DNA of 64,000 bases from Halorientalis regularis (GTDB lineage: Archaea > Halobacteriota > Halobacteria > Halobacteriales > Haloarculaceae). The notes under the pieces are model-generated. The model did no database searches, was not told the DNA's origin, and saw nothing but the letters and a program-made list of their open reading frames with translations. Numbering within the stretch: position 1 is the first letter of the stretch; the number at the start of each line of letters is the position of its first letter. Position numbers and translations under genes: made by a program. Of the stretch, positions 8,959 to 16,268 are shown piece after piece. The stretch lies in assembly GCF_023698535.1 (NCBI RefSeq), contig NZ_JALJCL010000001.1, positions 62,001-126,000 on the forward strand, written 5' to 3'.

Positions 8959-9102
8959 ATGAATGGGATCGATCCGTACCAGCCGGGGGAATCAGTGTAC
9001 GAATGTGTGGAATGTAACGGCCGAGTCCGAACGGACGATCACATGGCGAGCTGTGACGGGTGTGGCGGGGACGTACGCAACATCGCGGTCCCGCGCGAGT
9101 GA
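8959..9102 (+). CDS. 47-residue rubrerythrin-like zinc-ribbon protein
   Basis: The ATG at 8959 opens a 47-residue protein with two knuckles, YECVECNGRV and SCDGCGGDVRNI, a C-x2-C / C-x2-C rubredoxin-type ribbon. Such mini-ribbons are annotated in haloarchaea as rubrerythrin-like domain proteins, although the di-iron domain is absent. Iron or zinc binding is inferred. A TATA-like TTATTTTGG about 28 bases upstream supports this start. Its stop codon directly abuts the stop of the convergent gene at 9103. Confidence 0.75.
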   Translation: MNGIDPYQPGESVYECVECNGRVRTDDHMASCDGCGGDVRNIAVPRE

Positions 9103-9558
9103 TCAGAAATCGGGGAGGTCTTCTGGTGGTTCGTAGTCGGTCTCCCAGTCGATGTAGTCGTCTTTCAGCACCTCACAGACGATCTGGCCGAGTTCGGTGA
9201 GTTCGGCGTTGATCGAGGAGACGGTCCCCCACGAGTCCAGGTCGGGGTGGAGATCGTGTTGTTTCCAGTCTTCGGGAAGCCCTGGGGCGTGATATCCCAC
9301 GCGGTCGGCGTGTGAGTCCCAGAAGAAGTCGAACCGCTCGATCAGGCCGAGGTCGGTCACGATGTCGTAGTCTTCGGTGTCCAGATCGGTGTGGTCGGTC
9401 CACTCGCCGAACGCCCGGTCCCAGGCCCCGTCGTCGAGGAATTCTTCGATCTCGTCGCGGCGGAAGTCCGTGTCGCCGACGACTTCGGCGTCGTCGTACT
9501 CGTTGGGGTCGAACGCTTCGAGTTCCGGCGGCTCGGGGGTGTCCACATCCAGTCCCAT
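9103..9558 (-). CDS. Acidic conserved hypothetical protein
   Basis: A 151-residue, extremely acidic soluble protein with no signal peptide, membrane helix or Cys pair. Several aromatic motifs (WDRAFGEWTDH, FDFFWDSHADRVGYH) suggest a folded domain. No family was recognised. The ATG at 9558 gives the conserved-looking start MGLDVDTPEPPELEAFDP; the frame upstream is G+C-biased and not protein-like. Confidence 0.65.
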   Translation of the reverse strand: MGLDVDTPEPPELEAFDPNEYDDAEVVGDTDFRRDEIEEFLDDGAWDRAFGEWTDHTDLDTEDYDIVTDLGLIERFDFFWDSHADRVGYHAPGLPEDWKQHDLHPDLDSWGTVSSINAELTELGQIVCEVLKDDYIDWETDYEPPEDLPDF

Positions 9559-9622
9559 ACCCAACGGTAGGACGCCGGCGCGGAAAAGGACCACCCTCGG
9601 AACTGACGGGGACGGCCGACTC

Positions 9623-10078
9623 TCACTCGTCGTGGTCGTTGTTTTCGTCGCTGGCTCTGGCGGCTTCCAGCAGTTCCTCGCCGCGCTCACTGTCGACGGT
9701 CAACTCCGGGACGCTCCGTGGTTCGAACCCCTCGTCGATGGCGACGTACACGAGGTGGGACTCGGTGGTCAGTTCCGTCTCGGGGCTGCGGAGGTCTTCA
9801 CGGAAAGTTCGCACCCGGACGCGCATGCTCGTCGTCCCGGTCTCGTAGACGTAGCTCTCGATGAGGGCGTTCTCGCCGACCGGAATGGGACCACGGAAGT
9901 TCGTCTGTTCCATCCGGGCGGTCAGCACGTCGCTCCCAGCGAAACGGATCGCGGACATCGCGCCCACCTCGTCCATCCACTTCAGGACGTTCCCGCCGTG
10001 GGTGGTGTCGAGGTCGTTGGCGTGGTTGGGCTGAATCATCTTGCGGTTCTCGATGTAGGTGTCCATCAGATCCGGCAT
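9623..10078 (-). CDS. Acyl-CoA thioesterase (hotdog fold)
   Basis: A 151-residue single-hotdog protein. The helix carrying DTTHGGNVLKWMDEVG matches the active-site helix of YciA/BACH-type acyl-CoA thioesterases (N-x-x-G-x-x-HGG arrangement), followed by the beta-sheet with FRGPIPVGENALIESYVYETG. It should hydrolyse acyl-CoA to acid plus CoA in the cytosol. The start MPDLMDTYIENRKMIQPNHAN at 10078 is chosen by family fit; an internal ATG four codons later is also possible. The C-terminal ~15 residues are acidic and poorly conserved. Confidence 0.88.
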   Translation of the reverse strand: MPDLMDTYIENRKMIQPNHANDLDTTHGGNVLKWMDEVGAMSAIRFAGSDVLTARMEQTNFRGPIPVGENALIESYVYETGTTSMRVRVRTFREDLRSPETELTTESHLVYVAIDEGFEPRSVPELTVDSERGEELLEAARASDENNDHDE

Positions 10079-10186
10079 TTGCCCGGGATTTCCGGCCGCG
10101 GGAGAAGAGTCTTCCGAGCCGTCGCCGGCGGGGCGGGCGTTGTCGTCCCGACAATCGTAAGACGGGGGGTTGTCTATGACGGGGCA

Positions 10187-11719
10187 ATGAGCGAACGGTC
10201 GGCACCGACGCCGTCGGACCCGTCGGCCCCGTCGGGGGAGGGGAGCGTGACGGTGCTGGGGACCGCCCACGTCTCCGAGGACAGCGTCCGCGAGGTCGAG
10301 GAGACCATCGAAGAGCAACGACCGGACGTGGTCGCCGTCGAACTCGACGACGGCCGATATCGCCAGCTCAAAGGCGAGACGCCCGACGATCTCGATCCGA
10401 GCGACCTGCTCGGCGGGAACACGGTCTTCCAGTTCCTGGCCTACTGGATGCTATCCTACGTCCAGGCCCGACTCGGCGACCAGTTCGACGTGGACCCCGG
10501 CGCGGACATGATGGCCGCGATCGACACCGCGGAGGAGTTCGGGCTCGGGGTCGCGCTGGTCGATCGGGACATCCAGACGACGATCCAGCGGTTCTGGGCC
10601 CGCCTGACGGGACTGGAGAAGATCAAGTTACTCGGCGGACTGATGGCCGGCGTCGCCGACCCCATCGTCGCCGGGATGACCTTCGGGTTCATGCTGGGCT
10701 TTTTCCTGGCCATCCCGCTGGAACTGCTCGTCGGACCGCTCTTGCTGGGCGGTATCGGCTTCGTTCCGGGCGTCCTCGTCGGCGTCCTCGACGGACTGGC
10801 GCTCGTGGTCACCATCGGGCTCGCCGTCGGGATGCCGCTGGCCCTCCTGCTCTCGGGGTCCGGCGAGGAAGAGGAGCTGGAAGACCTGGATATGTCCGAG
10901 ATGACCAACACGGACGTGGTTTCGGCAATGATGGAGGAGTTCCGCCGGTTCTCTCCCGGTGGCGCGGAGGCGCTGATCGACGAACGCGACGCCTACATCG
11001 CGCACAATCTCGTCGAGTTGCGCGACGCGGGCTACTCGGTCGTCGCGGTAGTCGGCGCTGGTCATCGGGCGGGAATCGAGGAGTACCTCGGCAACCCCGA
11101 GACCCTCCCGCCGATGGAGTCGCTGGTCGGCGTCGATTCGGGCCGCCGGTTCTCGTTTTTCAAACTGTTCGGGTACCTGTTCACGCTCGGCTTCCTGGCC
11201 ATCTTCGCCCTGCTGGTGATGGCCGTCGCGACCGGCGTCGAGGGAATCTCGACCGGCCTGCTGCTCCAGATCTTCGGCTCCTGGTTCCTGATCAACGGGC
11301 TCATCGCGTTCGGACTGGCCAAACTCGCGGGGGCACACTGGCAGAGCGCGACCGTCGGCGGGGCCGTCGCCTGGCTGACCAGCCTCAACCCACTGCTGGC
11401 CCCGGGCTGGTTCGCCGGCTACATCGAACTCCGGTACACCTCGGTCAACATCGGCGACATCAACACGCTCAACGAGATCATGAATGACGAGGAGGCACCA
11501 GTTCGGGACCTCTTCGGCCGGATGTACGACGTGCCGCTGTTCAGGCTCATCCTGATCGTCGCGATGACCAACGTCGGGAGTATGATCGCCAGCGCACTCT
11601 TTGGCTTCGTCCTCCTGCCGTACTTTTTCGCCGAGATCGGTTCGACCGCCGAAGTGGTCGGGCTGATGGCCCAGGGCGCGGAGAACAGCGCCCGCCTGAT
11701 CTGGGGGCTGGTGACGTGA
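10187..11719 (+). CDS. TraB/PrgY-family membrane protein
   Basis: A 510-residue protein. The N-terminal ~210 residues hold the TraB domain with VTVLGTAHVSEDSVREVEE (GTAHVS motif) and PDVVAVELDDGRYRQL, and the domain closes with VVGAGHRAGIEEYL near residue 300. Between and after these are several hydrophobic segments, including a group at the C-terminus, so the C-terminal half is membrane-embedded. The related Enterococcus PrgY reduces peptide pheromone activity, and the fold is shared with GumN and Tiki metalloproteases. A membrane protease-like role is therefore possible but unproven. Its stop overlaps the GTG start of an M50 protease by four bases, so the two are translationally coupled. 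Confidence 0.88.
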   Translation: MSERSAPTPSDPSAPSGEGSVTVLGTAHVSEDSVREVEETIEEQRPDVVAVELDDGRYRQLKGETPDDLDPSDLLGGNTVFQFLAYWMLSYVQARLGDQFDVDPGADMMAAIDTAEEFGLGVALVDRDIQTTIQRFWARLTGLEKIKLLGGLMAGVADPIVAGMTFGFMLGFFLAIPLELLVGPLLLGGIGFVPGVLVGVLDGLALVVTIGLAVGMPLALLLSGSGEEEELEDLDMSEMTNTDVVSAMMEEFRRFSPGGAEALIDERDAYIAHNLVELRDAGYSVVAVVGAGHRAGIEEYLGNPETLPPMESLVGVDSGRRFSFFKLFGYLFTLGFLAIFALLVMAVATGVEGISTGLLLQIFGSWFLINGLIAFGLAKLAGAHWQSATVGGAVAWLTSLNPLLAPGWFAGYIELRYTSVNIGDINTLNEIMNDEEAPVRDLFGRMYDVPLFRLILIVAMTNVGSMIASALFGFVLLPYFFAEIGSTAEVVGLMAQGAENSARLIWGLVT

Positions 11720-12318
11720 ACATCCGGTTTTCCACCCGCGAACTGCTCGATCTCGGGGCCGCCTGGGTCGCGCTGAGTGTGGCGTTCATGATCATCATTC
11801 TGCGCCCGTTCTACGCGTTCCCGGTTTCGGTGATCGTCCAACAGTTGGCGCTGAGTTTCGTCACCGTCGGGGTGGCGTTCCTCCTGCACGAACTGGCACA
11901 CAAGGTCGTCGCGATCCGGTTCGGCAAGATCGCGGAGTTCCGGGCGGACTACGGGATGCTATTCGTCGCGATCATGGGGGCGACGATCGGCTTCCTCTTC
12001 GCCGCACCCGGCGCGGTCTATCACCAGGGACGGTCGACGCTCCGGCAGAACGGCCTTATCGCGCTGGCCGGGCCGGTGACCAATCTCGTGCTGGCGGCGA
12101 TATTCGCCCCGCTGGCATTTCTTGCGGGCGGTTTCCTCGGCTCCATCGGTAGCCTCGGGCTGTCGATCAACCTCTTTCTGGCCGCGTTCAACATGGTTCC
12201 GTTCGGGCCGCTGGACGGGACCACTGTCAAGGAGTGGAGTACGCCGGTGTTCGTCGCCGTGTTCGTTCCGTCGGCCGCTCTGGCACTGTGGGCGCTGTTC
12301 CGTCTCGGCCTGTTCTGA
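11716..12318 (+). CDS. M50-family site-2-type membrane metalloprotease
   Basis: A 200-residue multi-spanning protein. It has the zinc-binding HELAH motif at 58-62 within a hydrophobic helix and the second motif NMVPFGPLDG with the third metal ligand D167 near the C-terminus, as in S2P/YdiL-type M50 proteases. The length is that of the minimal catalytic core without PDZ or CBS domains. It likely cleaves within the membrane. It starts with GTG overlapping the TraB stop (GTGA), strongly suggesting joint function. Confidence 0.9.
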   Translation: MNIRFSTRELLDLGAAWVALSVAFMIIILRPFYAFPVSVIVQQLALSFVTVGVAFLLHELAHKVVAIRFGKIAEFRADYGMLFVAIMGATIGFLFAAPGAVYHQGRSTLRQNGLIALAGPVTNLVLAAIFAPLAFLAGGFLGSIGSLGLSINLFLAAFNMVPFGPLDGTTVKEWSTPVFVAVFVPSAALALWALFRLGLF

Positions 12319-12378
12319 CGGCGGTTCGGTGTCCCGAAGCGGTCCGGGGTTTATGCCGCTCCCAGCCCGGAGTACCGT

Positions 12379-13218
12379 ATGCACAAGTCGACGCGGCGCG
12401 GGTACCTCGTGGCTGCCGTCGGAATCGCCGGGCTGAGTGGCTGTCAGGACGTCCTCGACGGCGGCAGTGATCCCGGTGGCAACGACGACTCCGACGACAC
12501 ACCCGGGTCCGAATCGTCCGATCCACAGGAAGTGGTGGAGACGTTCTATCGGGCACTGAACCAGAGTAAGTTCGAGGCCGCGAACGAACTACTGCACAGC
12601 GAGACACTGGAGCAACCGGTGACCCAGGAGCGATACGGTCAGCTCGCCGAGAACGAACTCACAGTCGAGTCGGTCGAAGTCGTGGATGGCGGCGAGGAGT
12701 GGACGGTCGTTCGGGCGAATCTACAGTTCGTGCCCCCGGAGACGAGCGAGCCGATCACCGATTCCATCGAGATCGAACTCCGGACGGAGGACGACGAGTG
12801 GCGGATCTACGCCTCCGGACGACGCATCCAGCGAGGCGAGACCGGGACACAGGAGCCGACACGTGACGGGGACGGGCAGTCCGGCTCCGGGACCGAGGCC
12901 ACCGGCGACCCGGCGACGGTGGTCAGTGGGTTCTACGCCGCGCTCGACGCCGGCGACCGGGACGCCGCGAACGCTCGCGTCCACAGCGAGGCGGTGGGCA
13001 TCGACGTGACCCAGCAGGCGGCCGATACGATGGCGGACGCGTCGCTATCGACCGAGAACGTGACGCTGGTCGAGGAGAGAGCCGACTCCGCGACGGTCGA
13101 TGTCACGGTGATTGTGTCCCCGGCCGGGAGCGACCGGGAGCGGAGCAATCGAGTCCGGATCGAGCTCCGGCCGGAGAACGGGCAGTGGCGGATCTACTCG
13201 GCGGGGCAGGCGAGCTGA
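12379..13218 (+). CDS. Secreted lipoprotein with two NTF2-like repeats
   Basis: A 279-residue protein. The N-terminus MHKSTRRGYLVAAVGIAG then LSGC is a Tat-type lipoprotein signal with a lipobox Cys at residue 21. An acidic linker leads to two homologous ~100-residue domains (about 50-150 and 175-275). Each has the pattern V-V-x-x-FY-x-AL then AAN...HSE...VTQ and ends in EW/QWRIY, which resembles DUF4878/NTF2-like folds. The protein is likely anchored outside the cell. Ligand unknown. The internal duplication is plain by eye. Confidence 0.8.
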   Translation: MHKSTRRGYLVAAVGIAGLSGCQDVLDGGSDPGGNDDSDDTPGSESSDPQEVVETFYRALNQSKFEAANELLHSETLEQPVTQERYGQLAENELTVESVEVVDGGEEWTVVRANLQFVPPETSEPITDSIEIELRTEDDEWRIYASGRRIQRGETGTQEPTRDGDGQSGSGTEATGDPATVVSGFYAALDAGDRDAANARVHSEAVGIDVTQQAADTMADASLSTENVTLVEERADSATVDVTVIVSPAGSDRERSNRVRIELRPENGQWRIYSAGQAS

Positions 13219-13267
13219 GCCGCCCGCGACCGACGGGCTTTTGCGAGCGCCGCGCGGCCTCACGAGT

Positions 13268-14245
13268 ATGACCGAGGACGCTGACGACGGGATGACCTAC
13301 GCCGAGGCCGGGGTGGACATCGACGCCAGCGAGGCGGCGACGGCCGCCCTGATCGGCGCGACCGAGGGCTTCGAGGGTGACTTCGCGGGGCTGCTGGACA
13401 TCGGCGACCGCTACCTGGCGCTGGCGGCCGACGGCGTCGGGACGAAACTCCTCGTCGCCGAGGCCATCGACGACTACTCGACCATCGGCATCGACTGCAT
13501 CGCGATGAACGTCAACGACCTCGTCGCGGCAGGCGTGCGCCCGGTGGCGTTCGTCGACTACCTCGCTGTGGCGGAACCCGACGACGAGACCAGCGAACAG
13601 ATCGGCGAGGGACTCGCAGAGGGTGCCGACCGCGCGAGCGTCGAACTCGTCGGCGGCGAGACGGCGGTGATGCCCGAAGTCGTCAAGGGGCTCGACATCG
13701 CCGGCACCTGCGCCGGACTGGCAGAGAAGGGTGCACTGTTCCCCGGCGAGGCCGAGGCCGGCGACGCGCTCGTCGGGTTTCCCTCCAGCGGCATCCACTC
13801 CAACGGCCTGACGCTGGCTCGGCAGGCAGTCACGAAGAACCACGAGTACACCGACCCGTTCCCGCCCAATCCTGACCGCTCCATCGCCGAGGAACTGCTG
13901 GAGCCGACCCGGATCTACACCGACCTGCTCGACCCGCTCCGGGAGCACGACACCGACGCCGCGGCCCACGTCACCGGCGGTGGCTGGGGGAACCTCACCC
14001 GGATGGGTGACTTCCGCTACGAGGTCACCGATCCCTTCGAGGCCCAGCCGGTCTTCGAGTTCGTCCAGCAGGAGGGCACCGTGGCCGACGAGGAGATGCA
14101 CCGCACGTTCAACATGGGGACCGGCTTCGTGGCGGCGCTGGATCCGGCGGACGCCGAGGTGCTGGTCGCAGAGACCGAGGGCCGAATCATCGGCGACGTG
14201 CGAGACGGCGAGGGAGCGGTCACGATTCGCGGCCTGGAGTTGTAG
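13268..14245 (+). CDS. purM: Phosphoribosylformylglycinamidine cyclo-ligase
   Basis: A 325-residue AIR synthetase that catalyses the ATP-dependent fifth step of purine synthesis (FGAM to AIR). Family signatures include MTYAEAGVDIDA at the start, LAADGVGTKLLVAE, DCIAMNVNDLVAAGVRP, ELVGGETAVMPEV, GFPSSGIHSNGLTLAR and HVTGGGWGNLTRM. Length and order match archaeal PurM. The ATG at 13268 follows the usual short leader. Stop is TAG. A hairpin followed by six T lies about 30 bases after the stop (see next feature). Confidence 0.97.
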   Translation: MTEDADDGMTYAEAGVDIDASEAATAALIGATEGFEGDFAGLLDIGDRYLALAADGVGTKLLVAEAIDDYSTIGIDCIAMNVNDLVAAGVRPVAFVDYLAVAEPDDETSEQIGEGLAEGADRASVELVGGETAVMPEVVKGLDIAGTCAGLAEKGALFPGEAEAGDALVGFPSSGIHSNGLTLARQAVTKNHEYTDPFPPNPDRSIAEELLEPTRIYTDLLDPLREHDTDAAAHVTGGGWGNLTRMGDFRYEVTDPFEAQPVFEFVQQEGTVADEEMHRTFNMGTGFVAALDPADAEVLVAETEGRIIGDVRDGEGAVTIRGLEL

Positions 14246-14275
14246 CATCCGCGCGAACGGAATGAGCGTGGTTCG

Positions 14276-14318
14276 CTGCCGACGAGCGCCGGAGGCGTGA
14301 GTCGGCAGGTCGTTTTTT
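14276..14318 (+). terminator. Hairpin plus T-run after purM
   Basis: CTGCCGAC (14276-14283) pairs with GTCGGCAG (14301-14308), followed by GTCG and six T at 14313-14318. Archaeal termination depends mainly on the T-run; the 8-bp stem is an added sign. Confidence 0.55.
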
Positions 14319-14319
14319 A

Positions 14320-14376
14320 CCCACGTTTTTACAAGGGGGTTCGCCCTCGGCGAATCCCCCGCAACAAAAACGTGGG
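14320..14376. repeat. Nested inverted repeat (CCCACGTTTTT / AAAAACGTGGG)
   Basis: Perfect outer arms CCCACGTTTTT (14320-14330) and AAAAACGTGGG (14366-14376) enclose a second stem, GGGGGTTCGCC (14335-14345) with GGCGAATCCCC (14349-14359), which has one G-T pair. The whole element is 57 bases. It fills the gap between purM and the gene at 14436 and looks like a dispersed haloarchaeal element or strong bidirectional terminator. Confidence 0.6.
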
Positions 14377-14435
14377 AAGTACCCGGATCCGAAGTGGCTA
14401 AGACCACCCGTCCCGCTTGCTCGACACGGCAACCG

Positions 14436-14696
14436 ATGACTGAGGACCTCCCCGACGAGCGAGCCGCGTTCCTGGCGATGGCTCGTGCGTTCCCGCTCCG
14501 AACCTGTCTCTTTACGCTCGGCTTACCAGCGTTTGCACTCCGACAGGTATCCAGTGGGCTGTTCAACGACGGGCCGCTCGCGTTCGGACTGATTCTGGCA
14601 CTGCTCGCGGTGGCGATGTCGGTGGTACTGACCAGATATCACGTCGCGAGGTACAGACGACAGGTCGTGACCGACGCCCTGGCACCGGACCGGTAA
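14436..14696 (+). CDS. Small membrane protein, unknown function
   Basis: An 86-residue protein with two predicted hydrophobic stretches (about residues 20-40 and 45-65), the first interrupted by charged residues, and a basic C-terminus (RYHVARYRRQ). No family recognised. The ATG at 14436 is the first plausible start after the nested inverted repeat. Confidence 0.5.
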   Translation: MTEDLPDERAAFLAMARAFPLRTCLFTLGLPAFALRQVSSGLFNDGPLAFGLILALLAVAMSVVLTRYHVARYRRQVVTDALAPDR

Positions 14697-14723
14697 GCAA
14701 GTCAACCCACGAAGTTGCTGGGA

Positions 14724-15266
14724 TTAGCTGATGTTGGCGGCCACGTCCGCGTCGGTAATAATGCCGACCATCTCGGCGTCCTCGATGACGATGACGGCCT
14801 CGTGGTGGTCGAGGTGGGTGTCCACTTCGTCGACGGTCGCGTCTTTCGTGACGGTGGTGATCGACTCGCGCATCACTTCGGCCACGGGGAGTTCGCCGGG
14901 GTCGTCCTCGTCGGAGTGTCGGATGTCGCTGTGGCCGACGATCCCCACGGGGTAATCGTCCCGAACGACCGGAAGCTGGGAGTAGCCCTCCTGGTTCATC
15001 ACTTCGATGGCCGTCATCACGCTGTCGTCAGGTTCGACGCCGTAGACGGGACTGTGCATCAGGTCGCCGGCGCGTAGAATACCACCCTCCGCTTCTTCGA
15101 GCGCGTTGACGATCCGCCGGAGCGTCGAGAGCCGCGGGTCCACGTCCCCACCCTCGATCCGAGCGATCAGTGGCTGGGACACGTCCGCACGTGCTGCCAG
15201 TTCACTCTGGGTCAGATCCACCTCCTTGCGGCGGTCCTTGAGATCCTCAGGGGTCGGTAACTCCAT
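14724..15266 (-). CDS. HTH (XRE) plus tandem CBS-domain regulator
   Basis: A 180-residue protein. Residues 4-58 form an XRE/Cro helix-turn-helix (KDRRKEVDLTQSELAARADVS, then QPLIARIEGG). Residues ~65-180 are two CBS domains (LMHSPVYGVEPDDSVMTAIEVM and VAEVMRESITTVTKDATVDEV, ending VGIITDADV). The design couples DNA binding to an adenine-nucleotide or SAM sensor, so it is likely a transcription regulator responding to energy or nucleotide state. Targets are unknown. TATA-like AATATAAAAAGG lies on the minus strand about 25 bases upstream of the start. Confidence 0.92.
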   Translation of the reverse strand: MELPTPEDLKDRRKEVDLTQSELAARADVSQPLIARIEGGDVDPRLSTLRRIVNALEEAEGGILRAGDLMHSPVYGVEPDDSVMTAIEVMNQEGYSQLPVVRDDYPVGIVGHSDIRHSDEDDPGELPVAEVMRESITTVTKDATVDEVDTHLDHHEAVIVIEDAEMVGIITDADVAANIS

Positions 15267-15309
15267 ACGGCTCGATAACCAAGGGTAATATAAAAAGGTT
15301 GCCCAGTCG

Positions 15310-15684
15310 TCAGGCACCGGCGGAGGCGTCGGCCTCCTCGTCTTCCTCGAACTCGATGGTCTCGACGACCGAGAGCGGCACGTCTCGGAGGGCACCGCCG
15401 ACCTCGCTTTTCGCGATCCGCTGGGCGTGTTCGGTGTTCTCGGCGTTGAACACCTTCATCTCCAGCACCAGGCCCACGAGCGCGGTGTCGGCGGCGATGA
15501 ACGCCGAGTCGAACGGCTCGCCACAGGCGGGACAGCCCGTGGCCCCCACGTCGACTTCGACGTAGTCCATGTCCTGATCGTTGAGGCGCTTGCCCGCTTC
15601 GCTGACCGCGACGCCGATCGCGTCGTCGATGTCCTCGACGTCTCGAACCAACCAGGCGGCTTCCATCGCTACGAGATAGTTCAT
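15310..15684 (-). CDS. UPF0212 / DUF555 family protein
   Basis: A 124-residue protein conserved in euryarchaea. It shows the family start [16 protein letters not shown], the segment [22 protein letters not shown] with a C-x2-C pair, and [14 protein letters not shown]. The ATG at 15684 fits the family; the ten residues upstream do not. Function is unknown; no catalytic assignment is attempted. The acidic tail is haloarchaeal. Confidence 0.9.
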   Translation of the reverse strand: MNYLVAMEAAWLVRDVEDIDDAIGVAVSEAGKRLNDQDMDYVEVDVGATGCPACGEPFDSAFIAADTALVGLVLEMKVFNAENTEHAQRIAKSEVGGALRDVPLSVVETIEFEEDEEADASAGA

Positions 15685-15968
15685 ACCAACTCGTCCGGCC
15701 CCCACCCCCACGTGTCTTGTGATTCGCTCGCGCCACTGCGACAGATGCGCACGTCACTTCGATAATGGCCATAACTTATGGCTCCGACTGGCGTCATTTA
15801 TCTCCGTGTTACCGGTCGCGGCCGACAGGACGCGCCTCCGGTTGTCGTTTCTCCAACCAGAATTGAATCGCAATACGGGAGCGCCATCGAGACCGAACAT
15901 AGATCGTTATATATTCGATACAGAAGGAACGTTTATATACACCGATGGACCCAGCACAGACGAGGACA
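15685..15968. other. Divergent intergenic region with TATA at 15932
   Basis: A 284-base gap of lower G+C than its surroundings. TTTATATA at 15932-15939 is a clear TATA box, and its spacing points to a leaderless or near-leaderless start at 15969. Nothing else coding is seen. Confidence 0.5.
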
Positions 15969-16145
15969 ATGGAAACCCGCCTGCACAGTGGCCTGCTGTT
16001 CGCGCTGTACCAACTGAGCCTGATGGTCGGCATCGCGCTCATGCCCGTCGCGTTCGTGACGAGTCGATTCGGCTTCACACTGCCCGTCCACCGCGTGATC
16101 GACCGACTCGGCGCAGCCTACGATCGGACCAGCGCCGGAGAGTAA
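15969..16145 (+). CDS. 58-residue membrane-associated protein
   Basis: The protein has one long hydrophobic stretch (about residues 8-38, LFALYQLSLMVGIALMPVAF) and a short charged tail. The ATG at 15969 is preferred over that at 15945 because the TATA box at 15932-15939 would start transcription near 15960, after the upstream ATG. No family recognised. Confidence 0.55.
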   Translation: METRLHSGLLFALYQLSLMVGIALMPVAFVTSRFGFTLPVHRVIDRLGAAYDRTSAGE

Positions 16146-16268
16146 CTCACTGCGGCCTCCCCACGGTCTCCGCTCGAACGCCCGCACTACCGAGAACGTC
16201 TGCTTTCGCCCGCACGGAATTGCGCGACTCCGCGAGGTTTAACACTCGGTCGCGGCTACTGCGTCTCG

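Noticed and set aside
9377-10186. N-terminal extension of the TraB gene by about 270 codons
   Set aside because: The region is covered by two well-supported minus-strand genes, and the TraB domain starts at the ATG at 10187.
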